Below, one piece after another: positions 8,160-17,174 of a DNA stretch of 64,000 bases. The stretch is from Amycolatopsis taiwanensis DSM 45107. Its GTDB lineage: Bacteria > Actinomycetota > Actinomycetes > Mycobacteriales > Pseudonocardiaceae. A model generated the notes under the pieces. That model ran no database searches and was not told where the DNA came from. It saw only the letters and a program-made list of their open reading frames with translations. Within the stretch, counting starts at the first letter, position 1. Each line of letters begins with the position of its first letter. The translations under genes and the position numbers were made by a program. The stretch is taken from contig NZ_JAFB01000015.1 in assembly GCF_000519205.1 (NCBI RefSeq), positions 102,875 through 166,874 of the forward strand, in the 5' to 3' direction.

Positions 8160-9614
8160 ATGGCCACGATTGAGGTCAAGCGCGACACCAGGTTCTTCGG
8201 GCACCCGCTGGGCCTGGCGAACCTCTTCGGCGTCGAGATGTGGGAGCGCTTCTCGTTCTACGGGATGCTCGGCATCCTGCCCCTCTACCTCTACTACTCG
8301 GTCGCCCGGGGCGGTCTAGGGATGCCCCAGGTCACCGCCACCAGCATCGTCGGCGCCTACGGCGGGTTGGTCTACCTGTCCACGATCGTCGGCGCGTGGG
8401 TGGCCGACCGGCTGCTCGGCAGCGAGCGAACGCTGTTCTACAGCGCGGTGCTGATCATGATCGGTCACGTCTCGCTGGCCGTGCTGCCGGGCTACCTCGG
8501 CATCGGCGTCGGCCTTTCGTGCGTCGCGATCGGCAGCGGCGGGCTCAAGGGCAACGCAACCGCCGTGGTCGGCACGCTGTACGACGAGAAAGACGAGCGT
8601 CGCGACGGTGGTTTCACGCTCTTCTACATGGGCGTAAACCTCGGGGCCTTCGTCGGTCCGCTGCTCACCGGGCTCGCGCAGAGCGAGATCGGTTTTCACG
8701 TTGGCTTCGGCCTGGCGGCGATCGGCATGGCGCTCGGCCTGATCCAGTACACCTTCGGCCGCAAGAACCTGCCGTTGCGGGCGTCGGAGGTCCCCAACCG
8801 GCTGCCCGCGTCACGGATTCCGGGCGTGACCGCCGTTGTCGTTGTGGTGCTCGCGGCGATCGCGGCGCTGCTGCTGACCGGGCTGGTCACCGCGGCGAAC
8901 CTCTCGGACGTCGTGGTGTGGGTCGTCGCCGCGGCCTCGGTCGCGTATTTCGCGGTCATGCTGACCAGCAGGAAGATCACCGCGGTCGAACGCTCGCGGG
9001 TGCTGTCGTTCATCCCGATGTTCATCGCGAGCGCGGCCTTCTGGGCGTTGTACCAGCAGCAGTTCACCGTGGTGGAGATCTATTCGGACCAGCGGCTCGA
9101 CCGGAACCTGTTCGGCTGGCAGATGCCGGTGTCCTGGGTACTGTCGACCAACCCGGTGTTCATCATCGCGCTGGCCCCGCTCTTCGCGACCCTGTGGACC
9201 AAGCTCGGCGCGCGCCAGCCGTCGACACCGATCAAGTTCGCGCTCGCCACCTCGATCATGGGCGTCGCGTTCCTGCTGTTCCTGCCCAGCGCGGGTGGCG
9301 GCCCGAACAGCGCGCCGCTGCTCGGGCTGATCGGCATTCTGCTCGTGTTCACCATCGCCGAACTGCTGCTGTCTCCCGTGGGCCTGTCGCTGTCCACGAA
9401 ACTGGCGCCCGACGCGTTCCGGACCCAGATGGTCGCGCTGAACTTCCTGTCGGTGGCCCTCGGCACGGCGCTGTCCGGCTCGCTCGCCAAGTACTACAGC
9501 GTGCAGCAGGAGTTCCGGTACTTCGGCACCGTCGGCGGCGTGGCGATCGCGATCGGCGTCCTGCTCGCCGTCATCAGCCCGTTCGTCCGCAAGCTGATGT
9601 CGGGCGTCCACTGA
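8160..9614 (+). CDS. POT-family proton-coupled oligopeptide symporter
   Basis: A 484-residue transporter that takes up di- and tripeptides with protons. The family signature E-x-x-ERF-x-(Y/F)YG is present near the N-terminus (VEMWERFSFYGMLG), followed by about 14 predicted helices. ATG at 8160 is preceded by AAGGGG five bases upstream and removes a nine-residue extension with no ribosome site. It is a single gene, flanked by a divergent holin-like gene and a convergent VIT-family gene only 7 bases away. Confidence 0.93.
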   Translation: MATIEVKRDTRFFGHPLGLANLFGVEMWERFSFYGMLGILPLYLYYSVARGGLGMPQVTATSIVGAYGGLVYLSTIVGAWVADRLLGSERTLFYSAVLIMIGHVSLAVLPGYLGIGVGLSCVAIGSGGLKGNATAVVGTLYDEKDERRDGGFTLFYMGVNLGAFVGPLLTGLAQSEIGFHVGFGLAAIGMALGLIQYTFGRKNLPLRASEVPNRLPASRIPGVTAVVVVVLAAIAALLLTGLVTAANLSDVVVWVVAAASVAYFAVMLTSRKITAVERSRVLSFIPMFIASAAFWALYQQQFTVVEIYSDQRLDRNLFGWQMPVSWVLSTNPVFIIALAPLFATLWTKLGARQPSTPIKFALATSIMGVAFLLFLPSAGGGPNSAPLLGLIGILLVFTIAELLLSPVGLSLSTKLAPDAFRTQMVALNFLSVALGTALSGSLAKYYSVQQEFRYFGTVGGVAIAIGVLLAVISPFVRKLMSGVH

Positions 9615-9621
9615 GGTCGAA

Positions 9622-10350
9622 TCAATGCAGCGTGGTGCCGAACAGCGCGCCGACGGAGTACGTCAGCAGCATGGTCAGAGCGCCGACGGCGACGTTGCGG
9701 AGGACGGCGCGGCCGCGCCCCGCGTTGCCCAGCCTGGCACTGACGAACCCGGTGAGCACGAGCCCGGCGGCGACGGACAGGCCACACGACCACAGACGCC
9801 AGGGTTCCGGCGGCAGGATGATCGCCAGCACCGGCAGGGCGGCGCCGATCGCGAACGACACGAACGAGGCACCGGCCGCCTGCCACGGGCTGGTCAGGTC
9901 GTCGGGGTCGATACCGAGCTCGGCCTCGGCGTGTGCGCGCAGCGCGTCCTTGACGGTGAGTTCGCGCGCCACCTCGGCCGCCAGCTGCGGCGACAGGCCC
10001 TTGCGCTCGTAGATCTCGGCGAGCTCCCGCTCCTCGGCCTCCGGCATGGTTTTCAGCTCATGCTTTTCGAGCCGGAGCATTGCACGTTCGGTGTCGCGTT
10101 GCGTGCTCACCGACACGTATTCCCCGCCCGCCATGGAAAGCGCGCCGGCGACCAAGCCGGCGATTCCCGCCATCAGAATTGCGATGCGGTCGCTGGTCGC
10201 GCCGGCCACACCGACGACCAGGCCGGCTACCGACATGATGCCGTCGTTGGCGCCCAGTACCCCGGCACGCAGCCAGTTCAGCCGGCTGCCGAGACCGTCA
10301 CCGTGCGGCTCGTGGACATGCGCCGGAGGGGCTTGCTCGACTTCGGTCAT
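9622..10350 (-). CDS. VIT1/CCC1-family iron or manganese transporter
   Basis: A 242-residue protein of the VIT family, which moves Fe2+ or Mn2+ across membranes for detoxification or storage. The first helix pair carries GVLGANDGIMSVAGLVVGVAG and the second GLVAGALSMAGGEYVSVSTQ, both family signatures. A cytoplasmic Glu-rich metal-binding segment (ELKTMPEAEERELAEIYERKG) precedes three C-terminal helices. A TTG twelve bases upstream is an alternative start. Three sites resembling IdeR/DmdR iron boxes lie upstream, so iron control is likely. Confidence 0.9.
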   Translation of the reverse strand: MTEVEQAPPAHVHEPHGDGLGSRLNWLRAGVLGANDGIMSVAGLVVGVAGATSDRIAILMAGIAGLVAGALSMAGGEYVSVSTQRDTERAMLRLEKHELKTMPEAEERELAEIYERKGLSPQLAAEVARELTVKDALRAHAEAELGIDPDDLTSPWQAAGASFVSFAIGAALPVLAIILPPEPWRLWSCGLSVAAGLVLTGFVSARLGNAGRGRAVLRNVAVGALTMLLTYSVGALFGTTLH

Positions 10351-10387
10351 GTACACATTCAAACATGCATCGGGATTTTCTTTCGGC

Positions 10388-10461
10388 TCAGGTGAGCCTT
10401 ATTTCCTATTCAATTTCCCGATTGAAGTATGCCTTGCCTTAATTTGGTGAGGCTTAATTTA
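10388..10461. promoter_or_regulatory. Three tandem IdeR/DmdR-like iron boxes
   Basis: Against the actinobacterial iron-box consensus TTAGGTGAGCCTAACCTAA or its complement, three 19-base sites each match at about 13 positions by eye: 10388-10406 (TCAGGTGAGCCTTATTTCC), 10423-10441 (TGAAGTATGCCTTGCCTTA) and 10443-10461 (TTTGGTGAGGCTTAATTTA). The tract is strikingly AT-rich for this genome and lies immediately upstream of the VIT-family gene. Binding by IdeR or DmdR is inferred. Confidence 0.6.
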
Positions 10462-10509
10462 GTTGCCGGCGAACCCGGTTACTGTCCGGTGCCGGCCGGA
10501 AGCGGTCGC

Positions 10510-10545
10510 CGGGGCGGGCGCCTGATCGAGGGAGCGCCCGCCCCG
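10510..10545 (-). terminator. Stem-loop terminator
   Basis: Twelve-base perfect arms CGGGGCGGGCGC and GCGCCCGCCCCG with a 12-base loop lie just past the stop of the minus-strand gene ending at 10571. There is no U-tract, which is common for actinobacterial terminators. Confidence 0.6.
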
Positions 10546-10570
10546 ACGAGACATGATGCCCCTCGATGGG

Positions 10571-10969
10571 TCAGGAGTCGAGTTCGGCGAGCGCCTGCTT
10601 GGCCTGTTCGAGCTCGGCCTCCAGTGCGGCGACCTTGGCTTTCTGCTGCTCGCGGGCCGCGTTGATCACCTCGTCGATCGGGGTGGACAGGTCCGTGTGC
10701 AGCTCCTTCGCCGCGCGGGACACGGCGGAGGAGGACACGGCGAGGCCGCGGGCCACCCAGGTGCTGCCGTGCTTGAGCTCGGCCTGCCAGTCGCCATCGG
10801 CGGTGCCGGTCACGGTCAGCGTGAGCTCGACCGTGCGGGTCTTGCGGGCCGTGGCGCCCTTCGCGCGCCCGCGCTTCGGCTGCGTGGTCTCGGCGCTCTT
10901 CTCGGCGTCCGCGGGAGCGGCCTCCGTCTCGGCGGTCTCCGGTGAGGCGGTTGTGGTGTCCAGGCTCAT
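10571..10969 (-). CDS. Conserved actinobacterial protein with C-terminal coiled coil
   Basis: 132 residues. Residues 1-45 are Ala/Glu/Thr-rich and then basic, probably disordered; residues 46-85 form a small beta domain (VELTLTVTGTADGDWQAEL); residues 95-132 are heptad-like and predicted coiled coil (INAAREQQKAKVAALEAELE). The ATG at 10969 follows a GAGGGAGA-rich stretch and excludes a 49-residue upstream extension that looks non-coding. I do not recognise a function. It stands alone between a terminator and a repeat-containing interval. Confidence 0.65.
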   Translation of the reverse strand: MSLDTTTASPETAETEAAPADAEKSAETTQPKRGRAKGATARKTRTVELTLTVTGTADGDWQAELKHGSTWVARGLAVSSSAVSRAAKELHTDLSTPIDEVINAAREQQKAKVAALEAELEQAKQALAELDS

Positions 10970-11573
10970 TGCGGGTACGGTCTCCCTCTTCGTGGCGTCG
11001 TCCAGCTGCGACTGGCCGGATTCTAGAACAAACGTTCGACGTTGGGAATACGGGGTCGCGAGCATCGATTGTCTCCCGCCCGGGTCCTGATCCACCCCAG
11101 GGTGGGTTCGGCGCACAGGCCGGCGCGACCAGCGGCCCGTCGAACCGGGCGCGCGGGGTCGCTCGACGGGAGTGTAGGCCCACGTGGGCCGTTACCCGTC
11201 AGCACTCGATCGGGTGTATCTCATCTTGGTTTCCGACCTTGGGAAACGATGTGTTCGCGCAGGTCGCAGGCTATGGCGACGCATTTTCCGAAACTAGCTG
11301 CAAGTTGATTCGGCAGGGATAAAGCTGATAGTCAAACACCGCCAGGCGCACCGGTGGTGCCGAAGTGTCTCGGGGGACACGATCTTGGTGATTCTTGCCC
11401 AGTTGTATGAACTTATTCAAAACGCGAGATGAGCACTCCTGGTGACACGGCACAACGCTGCACGTGGGCGGGGAGGCAGGCGCCAGCGTGGCCAACCGGC
11501 GGCCGGCGAGGAGAAGTCACGGCCTGTCTACCCGAACACATTCCGAATAACACTGTCCTGAGGAATGGCGCAG
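10970..11573. other. Non-coding interval with inverted-copy element
   Basis: About 600 bases without a convincing gene. The right-hand part (11418-11556) is one copy of an element found again, inverted, at 35420-35551. The rest is moderately AT-rich around 11240-11340 and probably carries the promoter of the L,D-transpeptidase gene. Confidence 0.5.
11418..11556 (+). repeat. Copy A of a dispersed ~135-bp element
   Basis: It aligns with the complement of 35420-35551. Shared blocks include AAAACGCGAGATGAGCAC, a 24-base identical run (11458-11481 against 35487-35510), CACGGCCTG and CTACCCGAACAC. In both, a frame starting ATGAGCAC reads MST(P/L)GD..Q.CTWAGRQA and, later, LPEH. In copy A a one-base deletion after the identical run shifts the frame until it is restored before LPEH, so copy A is either a decayed small gene or a conserved RNA/DNA element. 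Confidence 0.6.
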
Positions 11574-12362
11574 ATGCGGATCAAACCCATTCGGCTGCTC
11601 CCGGCCGTTGGCATCACGATAATTGTGTTGCTCAGCGGAGCCTGTTCCAGCGCTGATTCAGGCGAGTCGGTGGCGCCGGCCGCGGTTGGTCAGGAGGAAA
11701 TGATCAAACTGCCGGAAGCCGACACGTTCGGCACGGTTTCCGGCGCCCCCACCGACCCGCGGGTGGACGTGGGGGCGGTAGCCGGAAAGGTCTTCCACCC
11801 GAAACGCGAAATGATCGTCTACGCAGGTGTGGGCGGCACTCCCATCGCGAGGCTTCCCGCGCTCCAGATGGGCTCGCCGACCTGGACTCCGGTGGTGGCC
11901 GAACAGGGCGACTGGGTCGAGGTGTTGTTGCCCACGCGGCCGAACTCCGCCGCCGGCTGGGTGCACGCGGAAGCCGGCTCCTTCGAAACGGCGCGGAACG
12001 AATTCGCGATCAAGGTCGACCGCGCCAGGTTCACGCTGGAAATCACGGAAAACGGAAAATCGATCGGCAAGTGGACGATCGGGACCGGTAAGCCCGAGCA
12101 TCCGACGCCCGCCGGGCGGGCTTACATCATCGCCTCGATCGCGGAGACGAAGAACACCTACAGCCCGATCGTTCTCCCGCTGAGTTACCACTCTGATTCC
12201 CTGGAGACATTCGGCGGCGGTCCGGGCACGGTGGGCCTGCACACCTGGCCCAACGACAGTTTCGTCGGCAAGGCGAGCAGTGACGGATGTATCCGGGTTC
12301 CGCGGGACGCACTGGACCAGCTCGTCAAGGTGCCGCTGGGCACCATTGTGGACATCACATAG
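11574..12362 (+). CDS. Lipoprotein L,D-transpeptidase (YkuD domain)
   Basis: A 262-residue cell-wall enzyme that forms 3-3 peptidoglycan crosslinks or attaches proteins to peptidoglycan. The N-terminus has a lipobox ending LLSGAC, so it is probably a lipoprotein. Residues about 65-130 resemble an SH3-like wall-binding module (ending GWVHAEAGSF). The YkuD catalytic motif is H223...SSDGC239IR. GAGGA (11559-11563) lies 10 bases before this ATG but touches the ATG at 11565, so 11574 is the start. It is likely co-oriented with the secreted protein downstream. Confidence 0.9.
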   Translation: MRIKPIRLLPAVGITIIVLLSGACSSADSGESVAPAAVGQEEMIKLPEADTFGTVSGAPTDPRVDVGAVAGKVFHPKREMIVYAGVGGTPIARLPALQMGSPTWTPVVAEQGDWVEVLLPTRPNSAAGWVHAEAGSFETARNEFAIKVDRARFTLEITENGKSIGKWTIGTGKPEHPTPAGRAYIIASIAETKNTYSPIVLPLSYHSDSLETFGGGPGTVGLHTWPNDSFVGKASSDGCIRVPRDALDQLVKVPLGTIVDIT

Positions 12363-12410
12363 CTCACGAGCATTTCTACTCGTGATATTCAAAACCGAAA
12401 GGTGATTTTC

Positions 12411-13091
12411 TTGTCCAGAAGAACGGTGCTCGCCGGTCGTGTCGGCGTGCTTTCCGCCGTGCTCGTGACCGGCGCTCTGCTCGCTCCCGTGGCCGGTGCC
12501 ACGGAAGGCAAGGCCGCCGGCACCGACTCGGCGTTCGCGATTTCGGGTTCCGGCCTGCTGAGAAACGACCGCACGCCATCGGTGGACGACTCGGACGGTT
12601 TCGCGGAGGCTTCGCTCGCCCAGCTGAAGCTGCCGCTGCTGGCCGACCTCGGCGCCCTCAACGCGCGGGCCGGCGCCGGCCAATCGCGGGCGAGCGTGGC
12701 CGCCCTCAAGGTCGGCCTGGGCCTCGGCAAGCCGGTGCTGACCGCATCCGCGGTCGAAGCCGACTGCGACCGCGGCAAGGTCTCCTCATCCCTCGCGAAG
12801 GCGAAGCTCGGCGACATCCCCCTGGATGTACAGGCGCCGCCCAACACCACGGTAAAGGTCCCCGGGCTGCTCTCGGTCACCCTCAACAAGCAGGTCAGGC
12901 ACCACGACGGCACGGTGACCGTCACCGCCGTGTCGATCAACGTCGACAACCTCCAGACGCTGGACCTCGCCTCCGCCACCTGTGTGCCCGCCGAAAGCGA
13001 CGGCGGCACCACCGTCAGCGACCCGACGCCGCCCAACGGCGCGGCCCCGACGCCGACCCCGGTGCCGGCTCACCTGGACGTCACCGGCTGA
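12411..13091 (+). CDS. Secreted choice-of-anchor P family protein
   Basis: 226 residues: a signal peptide (MSRRTVLAGRVGVLSAVLVTG...VAGA) followed by a beta-rich secreted domain. The phrases SAFAISGSGLL, VEADC, LPL(D)VQAPPNTTVKVPGLLSVTLNKQ and LQTLDLASATC match the family whose name refers to variable C-terminal anchors. The tail is Pro/Thr-rich and lacks an obvious sorting signal. AAAGG (12398-12402) suits the TTG at 12411; a GTG at 12402 overlaps the ribosome site. Two cysteines probably form a disulfide. Function unknown. Confidence 0.75.
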   Translation: MSRRTVLAGRVGVLSAVLVTGALLAPVAGATEGKAAGTDSAFAISGSGLLRNDRTPSVDDSDGFAEASLAQLKLPLLADLGALNARAGAGQSRASVAALKVGLGLGKPVLTASAVEADCDRGKVSSSLAKAKLGDIPLDVQAPPNTTVKVPGLLSVTLNKQVRHHDGTVTVTAVSINVDNLQTLDLASATCVPAESDGGTTVSDPTPPNGAAPTPTPVPAHLDVTG

Positions 13092-13117
13092 CCCGCCGGA
13101 CCACCCGGTCCCCAAGC

Positions 13118-13151
13118 GCCGTCTCGGGAGCGACCACGCTCCCGAGACGGC
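13118..13151. terminator. Bidirectional terminator
   Basis: A perfect 14-base stem (GCCGTCTCGGGAGC and GCTCCCGAGACGGC) with a six-base loop sits between two convergent genes, the secreted protein and acs, and can serve both. Confidence 0.7.
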
Positions 13152-13168
13152 CATGGCTCGTCAGCGCC

Positions 13169-15139
13169 TCACTCTTCGGACTTGCCGGACTTCATCCCGG
13201 CCGAGATGAGGTCCATGACGCTGGAGTCGGCGAGCGTGGTCACGTCGCCGATCTGGCGGTCTTCGGCCACGTCGCGCAGCAGGCGGCGCATGATCTTGCC
13301 GGAGCGGGTCTTGGGCAGTTCCGAGACGACCATGATCTGCCGTGGCTTGGCGATCGGGCCGATCTCCTTGGCGACGTGGTTACGCAGTTCCTGGACGGCC
13401 TCCTCGCCGCCGTCCACCGCGCTGCCACGCAGGATGACGAAGGCGACGATGCCCTGCCCGGTGGTGGGATCGCTGGCGCCCACGACGGCCGCCTCCGCGA
13501 CGGTCGGATGCGACACCAGCGCGGACTCGACCTCGGTGGTGGAGATGCGGTGGCCGGAGACGTTCATCACGTCGTCGACCCGGCCGAGCAGCCAGATGTC
13601 GCCGTCGTCGTCGTACTTGGCACCATCACCGGCGAAGTAGAAGCCCTGGGCGGCGAACCGCGACCAGTACGTCTCCTGGTAGCGCTCGTTGTCGCCCCAG
13701 ATCCCACGCAGCATCGACGGCCACGGCTTGTCGAGCACGAGGTAACCACCGCCGCCGTGCGGAACTTCGGTGCCGGCGTCGTTGACCACCTTGGCCGAGA
13801 TGCCGGGCAGTGGGCGCTGGGCGGAGCCGGGCTTGGTGGCGGTGACGCCGGGCAGCGGAGAGATCATGATGGCGCCGGTCTCGGTCTGCCACCAGGTGTC
13901 CACGACCGGGGTGCGGCCCGCGCCGATGTGCTCGCGGTACCAGACCCACGCCTCCGGGTTGATCGGCTCGCCCACGCTGCCCAGTACCCGCAGGCTGGAC
14001 AGGTCGTACTTGGCCGGGATCTCGTCGCCCCACTTCATGAACGTGCGGATCAGGGTGGGTGCGGTGTAGTAGATGGAGACCTTGTAGTTCTGGATGATCT
14101 CCCAGTGCCGGCCCTCGTGCGGGGTGTTCGGGGTGCCCTCGTAGACCACCTGCGTCACGCGGTTCGACAGCGGGCCGTAGACGATGTAGGAGTGCCCGGT
14201 CACCCAGCCGATGTCGGCGGTGCACCAGTACACGTCCTCGCCCGGCTTGTGGTCGAACGCCACGTGGTGGGTGTAGGAGGCCTGCGTCAAATAGCCACCG
14301 GAGGTGTGCAGGATGCCCTTCGGTTTCCCGGTGGTGCCGGAGGTGTAGAGGATGTACAGCGGGTGCTCGGAGTCGAAGGCCTCGGGCTGGTGCTCGGCCG
14401 GCTGCCCGTCGACCAACTCGTGCCACCACAGGTCACGGCCGTCGGTCCAGGGCACCTCCGCCCCGGTCCGGCGCACCACGATCACCTTCTCCACCGACTC
14501 CGCCCCGGCCAGGGCCTCGTCCACGTTGGCCTTCATCGGCGCCGCCTTGCCACGCCGGTACTGGCCGTCGGAGGTGATCACGACCTTGGCTTCGGCATCG
14601 TCCACTCGCTGCCGCAGCGCCGTCGGCGAGAACCCGCCGAACACGACCGAATGCAGCGCACCGATCCGGGCGCAGGCGAGCATGGCCACGATGGCCTCCG
14701 GGACCATCTGCAGCTGGATCGCGACCCGATCGTGCGCGGTCACGCCCAATGACAGCAACGCGTTCGCCGCCCGGCACACCTCGTCCTTGAGCTGGGCGTA
14801 GGTGATGTCCCGGGTGTCGCCCGGCTCGCCTACCCAGTGGATCGCCACCTGGTCCCCATAGCCGGCTTTCACGTGCCGGTCCACACAGTTGTAGGCGACG
14901 TTGAGCTTCCCGCCGACGAACCACTTGGCGAACGGGGCCTCCGACCAGTCCAACACCTGAGACCACTTCGTGTCCCAATGCAGCCGCTCGGCCTGCTCCG
15001 CCCAAAACGCCTCGCGGTCGGAATCGGCCTTGTCGTAGAGATCGGCTTTCGCGTTGGCCCGCTGGGTAAACTCTTCGCTCGGCTGGAACGTCCGGTTTTC
15101 CGTGAGCAGGTTCTGCAGCGCGGGGGACTGCTCGGTCAT
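13169..15139 (-). CDS. acs: Acetyl-CoA synthetase
   Basis: A 656-residue AMP-forming acetate:CoA ligase that makes acetyl-CoA from acetate, ATP and CoA. The ATP-binding motif YTSGTTGKPKG, the WWQTETG motif and the C-terminal PKTRSGKIMRRLLR are present; the last contains the lysine whose acetylation switches the enzyme off in other bacteria. The frame continues 837 bases upstream without a stop, but AGGAGG nine bases before the ATG at 15137-15139 and full family length fix the start. It diverges from a Fic-like gene. Confidence 0.97.
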   Translation of the reverse strand: MTEQSPALQNLLTENRTFQPSEEFTQRANAKADLYDKADSDREAFWAEQAERLHWDTKWSQVLDWSEAPFAKWFVGGKLNVAYNCVDRHVKAGYGDQVAIHWVGEPGDTRDITYAQLKDEVCRAANALLSLGVTAHDRVAIQLQMVPEAIVAMLACARIGALHSVVFGGFSPTALRQRVDDAEAKVVITSDGQYRRGKAAPMKANVDEALAGAESVEKVIVVRRTGAEVPWTDGRDLWWHELVDGQPAEHQPEAFDSEHPLYILYTSGTTGKPKGILHTSGGYLTQASYTHHVAFDHKPGEDVYWCTADIGWVTGHSYIVYGPLSNRVTQVVYEGTPNTPHEGRHWEIIQNYKVSIYYTAPTLIRTFMKWGDEIPAKYDLSSLRVLGSVGEPINPEAWVWYREHIGAGRTPVVDTWWQTETGAIMISPLPGVTATKPGSAQRPLPGISAKVVNDAGTEVPHGGGGYLVLDKPWPSMLRGIWGDNERYQETYWSRFAAQGFYFAGDGAKYDDDGDIWLLGRVDDVMNVSGHRISTTEVESALVSHPTVAEAAVVGASDPTTGQGIVAFVILRGSAVDGGEEAVQELRNHVAKEIGPIAKPRQIMVVSELPKTRSGKIMRRLLRDVAEDRQIGDVTTLADSSVMDLISAGMKSGKSEE

Positions 15140-15449
15140 GGTGCACGGCCTCCTGGAGTTAGGTGCTGTGGCTGACGCCGAATGCACCGTATGACGGTAG
15201 TGCGCAGCGCGAAACCCCCCGGCAATGGATAGACCATTACATGGTTGAGCCAGCCGCCGATGGTTTGGAGGACGGGGAGTACTCGACGGGTGGGACATTT
15301 CGGCGCGGAGCGCGTTTGGACTCGCGCAGGGCAGCCCGGGAGTAGCTATCGGGGCGGCGGCGCGCCTATGCCGAGAACGTGACTCTATCTTGGGTGGAGC
15401 GCCCCGTCGACACGATCGTGGTCGCGCGCAAACTCGCGGAGGAGAAGGT

Positions 15450-16175
15450 GTGACCGATGTGCTGGCCCCGCTGCTCGGGCTCGACGGTGTGGCCGACGCC
15501 GTGAAGGCAGCGCAGGACGCGGTGTTCGCGGTGCACCGGCATCCGGCGAACCTGCGTGGCGCCTCGGCGACCGCCGCCGAAGCCTCGGTGCGGGCGGCCC
15601 GCGCGTCCGCGGCGATCGAGGGGGCCGATCCGGAGATCCCCGCCGACGCGGCCGTCACCGATCCGGTGCTCGCCGGGGCGTTGCGGGTGGCGGAGTCGCT
15701 GGAGTCCCTGTTGCCGACCTGGCGGCGGGCGCCACGCCAAGCCCTGGCCCGGATGCAGGTGCTCGCCGCGGCCGATCTCGTGTCCGATCCGGAAACCCTG
15801 GGCCGGCCGCGGGCGGGCGCCGCCGACCGGCTGGACCTGCTCGCCCAGTTGGTCACCGGAGGTACTTCGGTGCCCGGCGTGCTGCTCGCCGCCGTGGTCC
15901 ATGGGGAGCTTCTGGCCTTGCGGGCCTTCGGCGCCGGGGACGGGGTGGTGGCCAGGGCGGCGGCCAGGCTCACCATGGTCGCGACCGGCGTCGACCCGAA
16001 GTCGCTGACCGTGCCGGAGGTCGCCTGTCTGCGGCAGTCCCGCCGTTACCGCGACGCCGCGGCCGGCTTCGCCACTGGCGAGCCGGCCGGGGTCCGGGAA
16101 TGGCTCCTGTTCTGCTGCGAGGCCCTGGAGAAGGGCGCACACGAGGCACGCGGGATCGCCCGGGCCGCCGGCTGA
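15450..16175 (+). CDS. Degenerate Fic-like protein
   Basis: 241 residues, mostly helical and Ala-rich. Residues 53-58 (SAAIEG) fit the (S/T)xxxE(G/N) inhibitory helix of Fic proteins. Residues 151-169 (H-GELLALRAFGAGDGVVAR) align with the Fic motif HxFx(D/E)GNGRxxR, but the central GNGR is GDGV, so an AMP-transferase reaction is doubtful. Fic enzymes transfer AMP or other groups from nucleotides to proteins. GGAGGAG lies 7 bases before the GTG. It shares a promoter region with acs, suggesting a link to acetate metabolism, which is inference. Confidence 0.6.
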   Translation: MTDVLAPLLGLDGVADAVKAAQDAVFAVHRHPANLRGASATAAEASVRAARASAAIEGADPEIPADAAVTDPVLAGALRVAESLESLLPTWRRAPRQALARMQVLAAADLVSDPETLGRPRAGAADRLDLLAQLVTGGTSVPGVLLAAVVHGELLALRAFGAGDGVVARAAARLTMVATGVDPKSLTVPEVACLRQSRRYRDAAAGFATGEPAGVREWLLFCCEALEKGAHEARGIARAAG

Positions 16176-16185
16176 CCAGGGTTGG

Positions 16186-17103
16186 TCAGGGAATGCAGGC
16201 GCCCAGGGTGTCCCGGACGCGACCACCGTTGGCCTCGAGCAGTGAGATGGCCGTGGCCGAGTCGACCCCGCACAACAGGTGTACGAGGGCGACCTTCAGG
16301 TCGCCACCCGCCTCGACGAGCGCGTCCGCACAGTCCTGCTCGCTCGCCCCGGTCGCCTCGCGGAGGATGCGGATCGTCCGGCCGCGCAGCTTCGCGTTCG
16401 TCGCCCGGAGGCTGACCATCAGGTTCGAGTAGGTCCGCCCGAGCTTGATCATGGCCGCGGTGGAGAACGAGGTGAGGATCACCTTCTGCGCGGTGCCCGC
16501 CTTCATCCTGGTGGACCCGGCGATCGCCTCGGGCCCGGTGTCCACTCCGATCAGCACGTCCAGCCAGGGGGGCTGGACTGTGCGCGGGTTGCAGGAGACC
16601 AGGGCGGTCCGGGCCCCCCGGCCACTGGCCTCCTTCAGCGCGCCCAGCACGTACGGCGTGCGCCCGGACGCGGTCAGGCCCAGCACGAAGTCGCCCGGGT
16701 CGACCATGGCCGACAGCTCCGCCGCACCCGCCTTCGCGTCGTCTTCGGCGTTTTCGACCGGTTCCCGCAGCGCGCGGTCACCACCGGCGTGGTGGGCGAC
16801 GAACCAGTCGGGTGGCACGTTGAAGGTGGGCACGAGCTCCGCGGCGTCCAGCACGGCGAGCCGTCCGGACGTCCCCGCGCCCACGTAGTGCACGCGATGC
16901 CCACCGCGCAGCGTCTCCACCGCGAGGTCGACCGCGACGGCCAGTTGAGGCAGCACCTCACTGACCGCCTCGGGCACCCGGCGATCCTCGGCGTTGATCA
17001 GGCCGAGGATGCCGACGGTCGACATGCGGTCGATATCGGTGGTGCGGGGGTTGCGCTGCTCGGTGGGGGAATCGACCTGCACTGCCGGATGTGGCACCGT
17101 CAT
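16186..17103 (-). CDS. murQ: N-acetylmuramic acid 6-phosphate etherase
   Basis: A 305-residue SIS-domain lyase that cleaves D-lactate from MurNAc-6-phosphate, giving GlcNAc-6-phosphate for muropeptide recycling. The sugar-phosphate loop VHYVGAGTSGRLAVLDAAE and the signature STRMKAGTAQKVILTSFSTA are intact, and a C-terminal helical domain follows. The start at ATG 17103 (GAGG six bases upstream) gives the usual N-terminus with SPTEQRNPRTTDIDRMST. It is the last gene of the nagZ-amiE-murR-murQ cluster. Confidence 0.95.
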   Translation of the reverse strand: MTVPHPAVQVDSPTEQRNPRTTDIDRMSTVGILGLINAEDRRVPEAVSEVLPQLAVAVDLAVETLRGGHRVHYVGAGTSGRLAVLDAAELVPTFNVPPDWFVAHHAGGDRALREPVENAEDDAKAGAAELSAMVDPGDFVLGLTASGRTPYVLGALKEASGRGARTALVSCNPRTVQPPWLDVLIGVDTGPEAIAGSTRMKAGTAQKVILTSFSTAAMIKLGRTYSNLMVSLRATNAKLRGRTIRILREATGASEQDCADALVEAGGDLKVALVHLLCGVDSATAISLLEANGGRVRDTLGACIP

Positions 17104-17174
17104 CTGCGCCTCGCTTCGTCCGCCGAACTCACCGCGCCGTTCTTCCTCTGCCACGTTCGTGTTGAACAGCGTTC

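Noticed and set aside
13376..14752. A 458-codon frame antisense to acs
   Set aside because: Shadow of acs; composition is Gly/Val/Arg/Asp-biased and no domain is seen.
15140..15976. N-terminal extension of acs
   Set aside because: The frame is open, but it overlaps the divergent Fic-like gene, has shadow-like composition, and a strong AGGAGG marks the internal ATG.
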